From Helicobacter pullorum NCTC 12824 (GTDB taxonomy: Bacteria; Campylobacterota; Campylobacteria; Campylobacterales; Helicobacteraceae): DNA of 45,471 bases. Location: contig NZ_JAERIT010000011.1 of assembly GCF_017979475.1 (NCBI RefSeq), positions 1 through 45,471 on the forward strand, given 5' to 3'. Position numbers and translations under genes: made by a program. Positions 39,030-45,471 of the stretch are shown here, piece after piece. Every line of letters starts with the position of its first letter. Within the stretch, counting starts at the first letter, position 1. The notes beneath the pieces were generated by a model. It was not told where the DNA came from. It was given only the letters and a program-made list of their open reading frames with translations, and searched no databases.

Positions 39030-40343
39030 TTATTGCTTAAAATACAATTGAAGGGATTTTTGTATCTCTTCAACATCATCAAAATGCAACATTTCATCTC
39101 CAATGATTTGATATTTCTCATCGCCCTTACCAAGCACCAATAGCACCTCATCATCACAAAGCTCTTTAATAGCTCTCTGAATGGCTAGGGCACGATTCTC
39201 TTCTAAGAATACTTTTGATTGTTTATCTTTAGGGATTCCATTGAGAATTTCTTGCATAATCGTTTTTGGATTTTCACTACGCGGATTATCGCTTGTAATA
39301 TAAATTTTACTTGCGTATTTACTTGCACAATACCCCATTTTAGGTCGTTTTGTCTTATCCCTATCGCCCCCAGCACCAAAGATAACTACAATTTTTTGGT
39401 GCAAAAAAGATTGAAAAACCTGCTCCATTCCATCTTGTGTATGTGCAAAATCAACAATAATCAAGGGTTTTTCATTCACAACCTGCATTCTCCCCAAAAC
39501 TCCGCCAAAATTTTCTAATTTGTCTGCAATCATCTGGAGAGGTGATTTGGTGAGTATTTTCACTGCACCAATAGCAGCAAGGGCGTTATAAAGATTATGT
39601 TTGCCAAAAAGATAGGCATTTAGCATAGCTTCTTCCTTGCCATAAGCAATTTGTGCTGTGATTCCCCCTTTTAGACTATAAGCTTTAATGTGAAAAGTTG
39701 CATTAGATTCAATTCCATAAGTCATTGTATTTTGCAAAGAATATTGAGCATTTTTCTCATCTTTATTGATAAGTTTTTCATCTTTTGGAGTAGCAAAAAA
39801 GGAATTTTTGGTAGCAATATAATTTTCTAATGTTTTATGATAATCAAGATGATCGCTTGTAATATTTGTAAGAATCCTCAAAGCAAACTCTAAGCCCTCA
39901 ATTCTATTTTGCACGATAGCATGAGAGCTAACTTCCATTACAAAAAATTCGCAATCTTCTTGCCTTGCTTCATTAATAGCTGTATAAACTTCCAGCAAAG
40001 ATGGCGTTGTAAGCCCTTTTTGACGCTTTTGAATGCCATTGACAAAAAATCCTCTTGTCCCCAATAAGCCAACTTTATAACCCATATCCAAAAGAATAGA
40101 ATATATCATTGCTGCTGTTGTGGTCTTGCCATTTGTGCCCGTAATGCCAATTAATTTGAGATTCAAATCCAAATATTTTTTCAAATCTTGCGGGGTGATA
40201 AAAATCTCAAAACCATTATCTTTGGCTTGTTGAAAATATTTTTGCGAACTTTGAGTAACCAAAAAGGCACAATCTTTTGGATTTTCCCTTGAATCATCAC
40301 TCAAAAACTTAAAATCACTTGCACCCTTAAGAGCAATTTTCAT
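39030..40343 (-). CDS. murE: UDP-N-acetylmuramoyl-tripeptide synthetase, meso-DAP adding
   Basis: MurE adds the third amino acid to the peptidoglycan precursor. The 437-residue protein shows the ATP loop GITGTNGKTTTAAM, the EVSSHAIVQNR block, the carbamylated-Lys region after LTNITSDHLDYH, and SDNPRSENP, whose DNPR motif selects meso-diaminopimelate. I start it at the ATG at 40343: GGAG is seven bases upstream and the ATG overlaps the preceding stop as TGATG. An ATG two codons earlier has its ribosome binding site too close. Confidence 0.96.
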   Translation of the reverse strand: MKIALKGASDFKFLSDDSRENPKDCAFLVTQSSQKYFQQAKDNGFEIFITPQDLKKYLDLNLKLIGITGTNGKTTTAAMIYSILLDMGYKVGLLGTRGFFVNGIQKRQKGLTTPSLLEVYTAINEARQEDCEFFVMEVSSHAIVQNRIEGLEFALRILTNITSDHLDYHKTLENYIATKNSFFATPKDEKLINKDEKNAQYSLQNTMTYGIESNATFHIKAYSLKGGITAQIAYGKEEAMLNAYLFGKHNLYNALAAIGAVKILTKSPLQMIADKLENFGGVLGRMQVVNEKPLIIVDFAHTQDGMEQVFQSFLHQKIVVIFGAGGDRDKTKRPKMGYCASKYASKIYITSDNPRSENPKTIMQEILNGIPKDKQSKVFLEENRALAIQRAIKELCDDEVLLVLGKGDEKYQIIGDEMLHFDDVEEIQKSLQLYFKQ

Positions 40344-40957
40344 CAACATTCTCCAGATTTCAAAATTCGTTTATAAATTTTTAGAAAATCCCTGTCCAAA
40401 AAAAGAATATTTCCAATATTTTCAAAATAATTAATTGCAATATCTTGAAACCCATAATCAATAAGATTTTGCATAAAAAACAAAAAATCTCCCTTATTTG
40501 TAAAAATAATTTTTGTGCTAAACATCAAATCCTCAAAAGCCTCTTTAAATCCAACATTATTCACAACTTTTTGAAAATCTTTGTATAAGATTCCATCATT
40601 TTTATCAATATCTGCTTCTTGAATTCTTTGAATTGCAAGATTGAGCATCAGCACATCCCTATCGCAATTTTCAATCATTTTAATAATCTCTTTTGGAGCG
40701 TTTTTTGTTTTTTTAATCACTTGATAATATTCATACAAAGCCCTAGCTTCTTCTTGGTGCTCTAATGCCATATCTGCAAGCAAAGTTAGCATTTGCAAAA
40801 ATGAGAGTTTTTTTACAGGAATGCTAGAATCTTCTTGAATCCCTTGAAGGATTCCATTAGCCAAAGAACAAGCCTCAAGACATTCCAAATACTTCCCTTT
40901 TTGAAAAAAATCATTTGCTTTTTTTAGAAATTTTAAAAATTGTTTAGTCAAATCCAT
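40343..40957 (-). CDS. Helical protein of unknown function between nifU-like gene and murE
   Basis: A 204-residue soluble, all-helical protein with TPR-like paired helices (ANDFFQKGKYLECLEACSLA near residue 14, then LADMALEHQEEARALYEYYQ near residue 60). It contains no signal peptide or membrane segment. The same position, between a NifU-like gene and murE, is held in H. pylori by HP1493 as I remember it, so the gene is conserved. It is coupled to murE by a one-base overlap and starts one base after the NifU-like stop. Confidence 0.78.
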   Translation of the reverse strand: MDLTKQFLKFLKKANDFFQKGKYLECLEACSLANGILQGIQEDSSIPVKKLSFLQMLTLLADMALEHQEEARALYEYYQVIKKTKNAPKEIIKMIENCDRDVLMLNLAIQRIQEADIDKNDGILYKDFQKVVNNVGFKEAFEDLMFSTKIIFTNKGDFLFFMQNLIDYGFQDIAINYFENIGNILFLDRDFLKIYKRILKSGEC

Positions 40958-40958
40958 T

Positions 40959-41204
40959 TTAGCCTACATTGATTAATTCAATATCGGGGTGAATCTCATT
41001 TTTCAATGCCCTTTCAATCCCAAATTTTAATGTTTGGGAACTACTAGGACAGCCCTTACAGGCACCCTCTAATCGCACATAAACCTTTCCATTTTCTATT
41101 TTTAGCAATGTAACATTCCCGCCATCATTAATTAACATAGGGCGAACCTTTTCTATTACCATCTCCACAGGCTTTAAAAGCTCTTGGTCACTAAAGACAA
41201 ACAT
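40959..41204 (-). CDS. NifU C-terminal domain (Nfu-type) iron-sulfur carrier
   Basis: An 81-residue single-domain protein corresponding to the C-terminal module of NifU/NfuA, which carries a 4Fe-4S cluster between two subunits and delivers it to target enzymes. The cluster motif is CKGCPSS near residues 49-55; INDGGNVTLLKIENGKVYV precedes it. AAGGAG lies six bases before the ATG. It is the first gene of the unit leading to murE and is divergent from frdC, an iron-sulfur-dependent enzyme operon. Confidence 0.92.
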   Translation of the reverse strand: MFVFSDQELLKPVEMVIEKVRPMLINDGGNVTLLKIENGKVYVRLEGACKGCPSSSQTLKFGIERALKNEIHPDIELINVG

Positions 41205-41326
41205 TGCCTTCTCCTTGCACTTTTGGTTTTTTTATGTTTTATATTCTATTAATTCTTAAGTTTAGATTATTTTCTACTAATTATTAAAAATTTGCAATAT
41301 TTATGGAATTTTATTCATTATTGTTT

Positions 41327-41332
41327 TATAAT
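41327..41332 (+). promoter_or_regulatory. -10 box for frdCAB
   Basis: TTTTATAATGC contains a perfect TATAAT 78 bases before the frdC ATG, giving a leader of about 70 bases. Confidence 0.6.
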
Positions 41333-41364
41333 GCAAATTTGGATTACATAAAGGAAGGGAGTTT

Positions 41365-41421
41365 GTGCGGAAAGCGCTTAGTATATTTACTACTTTAATA
41401 GGAGGATTTTATGCAAAATGA
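41365..41421 (+). CDS. Possible 18-codon leader peptide overlapping frdC
   Basis: A GTG follows AAGGAAGGGAGTTT and opens an 18-codon frame ([18 protein letters not shown]) whose TGA at 41419-41421 lies inside the first codons of frdC in another frame. The frdC ribosome binding site GGAGG is itself inside this frame, so translation of the peptide could control frdC. The frame is short and could be chance; the extra Shine-Dalgarno-like run is the main support. Confidence 0.3.
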   Translation: MRKALSIFTTLIGGFYAK

Positions 41422-42139
41422 TGAAGTAGTGATTCAAAGTTATCTAAAAATAACTTCAGAAAGAAAAAAAAGGAAGAATCCTGCGCGTTGGGATATGTGG
41501 CAGAGTATTACAGGGCTAGTTTTAGCGATTTTTATTTTATTTCATATGTGTTTTACTTCCTCAATCCTTTTTGGTGTTGATGCGTTTAATGCCGTGGTTG
41601 CCTTTAGTGAAGGTTCATTGATTTTTGGCAAAGGTATTCCACTGCTTACAACATTTGTTGTTATTATCATCAGTGCATTTTTCGTAGCTCACGCATTTTT
41701 GGCAATGAGAAAGTTTCCAGCAAATTTTCAACAATTAATGATTTTTAAGACTCATAAATCTTTAATGAAACATTGCGATACTACACTTTGGTGGATACAA
41801 TTCCTCACGGGTTTTGCGTTATTTTTCTTGGGTAGTGCGCATTTAGTCACTATTCTCTTCAATTCTACCGATATTAATGCTTTAACTTCAGCAGCAAGAT
41901 TTGTAGAAGGAAACTTAGCAGAATTTTATCTTGTTTTACTTGTAGTAATGGTATTGCATGCAAGCATTGGTTTATATCGCGTGATTATCAAATGGATTCC
42001 GCTTGAAGCTTCAACAACTGCAAAAAGCAACATTAAAAGAAGAAATGTGAAAATCGCAGTATTTTCAGTATTTATTATTCTTGGGGTAATTGCATTTATT
42101 GCAGATTTCACTTGGATTGCTCTTGGAAAAAGTTTATAG
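41411..42139 (+). CDS. frdC: Quinol:fumarate reductase dihaem cytochrome b subunit
   Basis: FrdC anchors FrdAB in the inner membrane, carries two haem b groups and oxidises menaquinol. The 242-residue protein has five helices; the conserved start [20 protein letters not shown] and His residues in FHMCF (helix 1), [33 protein letters not shown] and [11 protein letters not shown] supply haem ligands as in the Wolinella/Helicobacter enzyme. AGGAGG precedes the ATG. The gene order C-A-B is characteristic of Campylobacterota. Confidence 0.95.
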   Translation: MQNDEVVIQSYLKITSERKKRKNPARWDMWQSITGLVLAIFILFHMCFTSSILFGVDAFNAVVAFSEGSLIFGKGIPLLTTFVVIIISAFFVAHAFLAMRKFPANFQQLMIFKTHKSLMKHCDTTLWWIQFLTGFALFFLGSAHLVTILFNSTDINALTSAARFVEGNLAEFYLVLLVVMVLHASIGLYRVIIKWIPLEASTTAKSNIKRRNVKIAVFSVFIILGVIAFIADFTWIALGKSL

Positions 42140-42147
42140 GAGTTTTT

Positions 42148-44121
42148 ATGAAAATAGTATATTGTGATTCATTAGTAATTGGTGGAGGATTAGCAGGTCT
42201 TAGAGCTGCAGTAGCCTGTCAAGAAAAAGGATTAAGCACAATCGTTTTAAGTCTTATTCCAGTCAAAAGAAGTCACTCAGCAGCAGCACAAGGCGGTATG
42301 CAAGCAAGTCTTGGTAACTCCAAAATGAGCGATGGGGATAATGAAGATTTACACTTTGCTGATACCGTAAAAGGAAGCGATTGGGGGTGCGATCAAAAAG
42401 TAGCAAGAATGTTTGTAACAACCGCACCAAAGGCTATTAGACAATTAGCGGCTTGGGGAGTGCCTTGGACAAGAATCAAAAAAGGGGATAGAACTGCAGT
42501 TATCAATGCCCAAAAAACAACTATCACCGAAGAAGATTTTAGACATGGGTTAATTCACTCAAGAGATTTTGGAGGGACTAAAAAGTGGAGAACTTGCTAC
42601 ACAGCTGATGCCACAGGGCATACAATGCTTTTTGCAGTGGCAAATGAAGCATTAAAGCACAATGTAGAAATCCACGACAGAAAAGAAGCAATTGCGATTA
42701 TTCACAAAGATGGTCGATGCTATGGATCAATAGTTAGAGACTTAATCACAGGAGAATTAATTGCCTATGTCGCAAAAGGAACTCTCATCGCAACTGGTGG
42801 TTATGGAAGAATCTACAAAGATACTACAAATGCTGTGATTTGTGAAGGAACAGGAACTGCGATTGCTCTTGAAACAGGTGTCGCAAAACTTGGCAATATG
42901 GAAGCAGTACAATTCCATCCAACTGCACTTTTCCCAAGTGGAATCTTGCTTACTGAAGGTTGTCGTGGTGATGGTGGAATCTTGCGTGATGTTGATGGAT
43001 ATCGCTTTATGCCCGATTATGAGCCAGAAAAAAAAGAATTAGCAAGTCGCGATGTTGTTTCTCGTAGAATGATTCAAAGAATCCGTGAGGGCAAAGGTGT
43101 AAAATCTCCCTATGGAGAACACTTGTGGCTAGATATTTCGATTTTGGGACGCCAACACATTGAGACAAATTTAAGAGATGTGCAAGAAATTTGTGAATGT
43201 TTTGCGGGGATTGATCCTGCAGAAAAATGGGCTCCTGTTAAACCAATGCAACACTATTCTATGGGAGGTATCCGAACCAACCACAAAGGCGAAAGTGCAT
43301 TAAAGGGGCTTTTCTCTGCTGGTGAAGCTGCTTGTTGGGATTTGCATGGCTTTAACCGCCTTGGCGGAAATTCAGTCAGCGAAGCGGTGGTAAGTGGTAT
43401 GATTATCGGTGATTATTTTGCAGAAAGTTGCCAACAAACTTATGCAGATATTGAAACCAAACTTGTAGAAGAATTTTTGCAAAAAGAGCAAAAGTATCTT
43501 GAAGATATTCTTGCCAAAGAAAATGGAGAGAATGTTTTTGAAATCAAAAACAAAATGAAAGAAATAATGGGAGATAAAGTAGGAATCTTCCGAGATGGAA
43601 AACATTTGCAAGAAGCTGTTGATGAGTTAGAAAAGCTCTATATTCGCTCAAAAAATATCAGCATTAAAACCAAAAGAATGCACGCAAATCCAGAATTAGA
43701 AGAAGCTTATCGTGTCCCAAAAATGCTAAAAATCGCATTATGTGTTGCTAAAGGCGCATTAGATAGAACAGAATCCCGTGGAGCACATAGTAGAGAAGAT
43801 TTCCCTAAACGCGATGATTTAAATTGGTTAAAACGCACCTTAACTTCTTGGGAAGATCCAAATCAAACCTTGCCAACCATTACTTATGAACCATTAGATA
43901 TTTCTACAATGGAAATTGCACCGGGATTCCGAGGATACGGAGCTAAGGGAATGATTATTGAAAATCCAGAAAGTCTAAAAAGACAAGAAGAAATCGATAA
44001 TATTCGCACAAAAATGGAAGCAGAAGGCAAAGATCGCTATGAGATTCAAGAAGCATTGATGCCATTTGAATTACAATCATATTACAAAGCACGCAACCAA
44101 AGAATAGGAGATAAACAATGA
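42148..44121 (+). CDS. frdA: Fumarate reductase flavoprotein subunit
   Basis: FrdA reduces fumarate to succinate on covalently bound FAD. The 657-residue protein starts at the ATG at 42148 (TAGGAG upstream); an earlier in-frame start would lie in frdC. It has the dinucleotide fold [15 protein letters not shown], the FAD-linking His in [15 protein letters not shown], the active-site region [31 protein letters not shown] and the C-terminal [18 protein letters not shown]. It overlaps frdB by four bases (ATGA). Confidence 0.97.
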   Translation: MKIVYCDSLVIGGGLAGLRAAVACQEKGLSTIVLSLIPVKRSHSAAAQGGMQASLGNSKMSDGDNEDLHFADTVKGSDWGCDQKVARMFVTTAPKAIRQLAAWGVPWTRIKKGDRTAVINAQKTTITEEDFRHGLIHSRDFGGTKKWRTCYTADATGHTMLFAVANEALKHNVEIHDRKEAIAIIHKDGRCYGSIVRDLITGELIAYVAKGTLIATGGYGRIYKDTTNAVICEGTGTAIALETGVAKLGNMEAVQFHPTALFPSGILLTEGCRGDGGILRDVDGYRFMPDYEPEKKELASRDVVSRRMIQRIREGKGVKSPYGEHLWLDISILGRQHIETNLRDVQEICECFAGIDPAEKWAPVKPMQHYSMGGIRTNHKGESALKGLFSAGEAACWDLHGFNRLGGNSVSEAVVSGMIIGDYFAESCQQTYADIETKLVEEFLQKEQKYLEDILAKENGENVFEIKNKMKEIMGDKVGIFRDGKHLQEAVDELEKLYIRSKNISIKTKRMHANPELEEAYRVPKMLKIALCVAKGALDRTESRGAHSREDFPKRDDLNWLKRTLTSWEDPNQTLPTITYEPLDISTMEIAPGFRGYGAKGMIIENPESLKRQEEIDNIRTKMEAEGKDRYEIQEALMPFELQSYYKARNQRIGDKQ

Positions 44122-44864
44122 GTGGAGCAGTAGAGAATAGCAACAGAACATTGACAATTAGGGTACTAAAATTTGATCCAAATAGTGCAATCTCAAAACC
44201 ACATTTTGTGGAATATAAATTGCAAGAAGCACATTCTATGACAATTTTTATTGTTTTAAATATGATTAAAGAGCAATTTGATCCAGATTTGAGTTTTGAT
44301 TTTGTATGCCGTGCGGGAATTTGTGGAAGTTGTGGAATGATGATTAATGGACGCCCAAGACTTGCTTGCAGAACTTTGACCAAAGATTTTCCTGATGGCA
44401 TTATCACACTTATGCCACTTCCTGCATTTAAACTCATCAAAGATTTATCCGTAGATACCGGAAATTGGTTTAATGGTATGAGCAAGCGAGTAGAGAGCTG
44501 GATTCATGCACAAGAAAAAAGCGAAGAACATATGAGCCAGCTCGAAGAACGCGTAGAGCCTGAAGTAGCACAAGAAGTTTTTGAGCTTGATAGATGTATT
44601 GAATGTGGTTGCTGCATTGCATCTTGTGGAACTAAACTAATGCGTGAAGATTTCGTAGGGGCGGCGGGATTAAATCGGGTTGTTCGATTTATGCTTGACC
44701 CACATGATGAACGCACAGATGCTGATTATTATGAATTAATAGGTGATGACAATGGTGTTTTTGGTTGTATGAGCTTACTTGCTTGCCATGATGTTTGCCC
44801 CAAAAATCTACCACTACAAAGCAAAATTGCTTATTTAAGAAGAAAAATGGCAACTGCAAAATAA
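44118..44864 (+). CDS. frdB: Fumarate reductase iron-sulfur subunit
   Basis: FrdB passes electrons from the cytochrome to FrdA through three clusters. In the 248-residue protein the 2Fe-2S site is [12 protein letters not shown] with a further Cys in RLACRTL; the 4Fe-4S site is [11 protein letters not shown] near residue 160; the 3Fe-4S site is in [17 protein letters not shown] near residue 220. All cysteines are present. It ends the operon, and a good intrinsic terminator follows. Confidence 0.97.
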   Translation: MSGAVENSNRTLTIRVLKFDPNSAISKPHFVEYKLQEAHSMTIFIVLNMIKEQFDPDLSFDFVCRAGICGSCGMMINGRPRLACRTLTKDFPDGIITLMPLPAFKLIKDLSVDTGNWFNGMSKRVESWIHAQEKSEEHMSQLEERVEPEVAQEVFELDRCIECGCCIASCGTKLMREDFVGAAGLNRVVRFMLDPHDERTDADYYELIGDDNGVFGCMSLLACHDVCPKNLPLQSKIAYLRRKMATAK

Positions 44865-44870
44865 TTTTTA

Positions 44871-44888
44871 GAATCCCTTTTGGGATTC
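44871..44888 (+). terminator. Intrinsic terminator of frdCAB
   Basis: GAATCCC-TTTT-GGGATTC forms a perfect seven-base stem six bases after the frdB stop, followed by a T-rich stretch (TTTCTTATTTTTATT). Confidence 0.75.
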
Positions 44889-44912
44889 AATGCTTTCTTA
44901 TTTTTATTAGGA

Positions 44913-44918
44913 TAAAAT
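44913..44918 (+). promoter_or_regulatory. -10 box for tRNA-Ser
   Basis: GATAAAATTCC contains TAAAAT ten bases before the mature 5' end of the tRNA. Confidence 0.4.
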
Positions 44919-44927
44919 TCCAGCTTT

Positions 44928-45015
44928 AGAGAGGTGTCCGAGTGGTTGAAGGAGCACGCCTGGAACGCGTGTAAGGTGCAAGCCTTCGAGGGTTCGAATC
45001 CCTTCCTCTCTGCCA
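44928..45015 (+). tRNA. tRNA-Ser(GGA)
   Basis: An 88-base tRNA with acceptor AGAGAGG pairing CCTCTCT, discriminator G and encoded CCA. The anticodon stem CACGC/GCGTG encloses CTGGAAC, anticodon GGA, reading UCC and UCU. A long variable arm (AAGGTGCAAGCCTT) is the class II feature of serine tRNAs, and GGTTCGAATCC is the T arm. Its 3' end is a typical integrase target and an integrase gene follows. Confidence 0.95.
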
Positions 45016-45152
45016 GAACTACTTTTCTATCCTTTTATTTTTGTTTCCATTTATTCCACAAACTGCGTAAAATACGATGTTTAATCTATCCTATCTATTC
45101 CTAGTGATTTCTATTGATTTGCCTTTATGTTATATCAAAAGTATATATGATA

Positions 45153-45185
45153 GTATACATAAAAAATTTTGCGGTATACATAAAA
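45153..45185 (+). repeat. Direct repeats GTATACATAAAA before the integrase
   Basis: GTATACATAAAA occurs at 45153-45164 and again at 45174-45185, 21 bases apart (two DNA turns), just before the integrase ATG. Each starts with the palindrome GTATAC. They could be integrase arm sites or an operator controlling the integrase. Confidence 0.6.
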
Positions 45186-45194
45186 GGATACATT

Positions 45195-45471
45195 ATGCAA
45201 TTCACTAATGACAGGCAACTCAAAGCACTTCCAAAAGACAAGCAGGATTATCACAAAGATTCTTTGGTAAAAAATCATTATGCCAATGTATCGCCAAACA
45301 AAAAAGGTGGCAGTATTTCTTTTTATTATAGATACAAAAAGAATGGCAAAATATATAATATCAGTTTAGGTAAATACCCTGCAATCTCTTTAGCAGAAGC
45401 AAGAGCAAAAGCAAGTGAATTAAATTTAAAGTTAGAAAGAGGCGAAAATCTACAAATCAATAGTGCTAATA
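45195..45471 (+). CDS. Tyrosine recombinase/integrase, N-terminal part (cut by window end)
   Basis: An open frame of 92 codons runs off the right edge. AAGGATAC lies just upstream of the ATG. The sequence is the arm-binding domain (DUF4102 type) of P4-like integrases: ISFYYRYKKNGKIYNISLGK near residues 41-60, followed by YPAISLAEARAKASEL. The catalytic domain lies outside the window. Position 180 bases downstream of tRNA-Ser, pointing away from it, is the standard arrangement for an element integrated at a tRNA 3' end. Confidence 0.88.
   Translation, partial: MQFTNDRQLKALPKDKQDYHKDSLVKNHYANVSPNKKGGSISFYYRYKKNGKIYNISLGKYPAISLAEARAKASELNLKLERGENLQINSAN

Overview
The window looks like chromosome from an enterohepatic-type Helicobacter (Campylobacterota). 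The evidence is low-GC DNA, Campylobacterota -10 boxes without clear -35 boxes, frequent TTG/GTG starts, a quinol:fumarate reductase in the order frdC-frdA-frdB, a flgM-flgN-like-flgK block, and the run coaX / lipoprotein / TPR protein / dut / greA / lpxB, which from memory matches H. pylori HP0862-HP0867. Complete-looking leuC, short-form hisG, proA and yejABEF argue for a metabolically richer relative of H. pylori such as the H. pullorum/H. canadensis group. This is inference; no search was run.

Layout. 1-8814 (minus): leuC, hisG, coaX, a BamB-like lipoprotein, a YfgM-like protein, dut, greA, lpxB, a coiled-coil protein, a NUDT14-type Nudix hydrolase and a Csd3-type M23 peptidase, mostly overlapping or a few bases apart. 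8995-11818 (plus): a small membrane protein, flgM, a FlgN-like chaperone and flgK. 11815-15093 (minus): a TIGR02757 protein, an outer-membrane barrel, a CPA1 antiporter and recR. 15231-17707 (plus): dnaJ and a DASS transporter. 17785-18333 (minus): a PepSY membrane protein. 18461-24428 (plus): yejABEF plus a membrane-anchored SNase-fold protein lacking the usual catalytic residues. 24434-28612 (minus): polA, terC with a structured leader, and a PerR/Fur regulator. 28974-32482 (plus): ffh-rpsP-khpA-rimM-trmD-rplS. 32518-35477 (minus): an accessory island. 35666-39024 (plus): ppk-proA. 39030-41204 (minus): murE, a helical protein and a NifU-like protein. 41411-44864 (plus): frdCAB. 44928-45471: tRNA-Ser(GGA) followed by the start of a tyrosine integrase, so an integrative element begins at the right edge.

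The most unusual region is the island between rplS and ppk. Read in its own direction it has a 13-base G tract just upstream of a -10 box, a membrane-anchored protein of seven 24-residue YwqK/MORN-type repeats, two nearly identical 62-residue single-helix membrane proteins in exact 246-bp tandem repeats, a DarT-family DNA ADP-ribosyltransferase whose first ~62 residues are a third diverged copy of that small protein, a 10-codon stretch ending DDIPF like the C-terminal tip of SSB, and a DarT1-type NADAR antitoxin. I read this as a membrane-tethered, possibly phase-variable DarT1-NADAR toxin-antitoxin/anti-phage locus. The leader duplication and the SSB-like tip do not fit any DarTG arrangement I know of.

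The rest is mostly housekeeping: cell envelope (lpxB, csd3, murE), translation and secretion (ffh operon), flagellar late-gene control (FlgM), anaerobic respiration (frdCAB), amino-acid biosynthesis (leuC, hisG, proA) and stress (dnaJ, perR, ppk). The two gene-free stretches above 300 bases are 27877-28210 (terC leader and promoter; nothing clear beyond about 28010) and 28613-28973 (divergent perR/ffh promoters with two inverted repeats).
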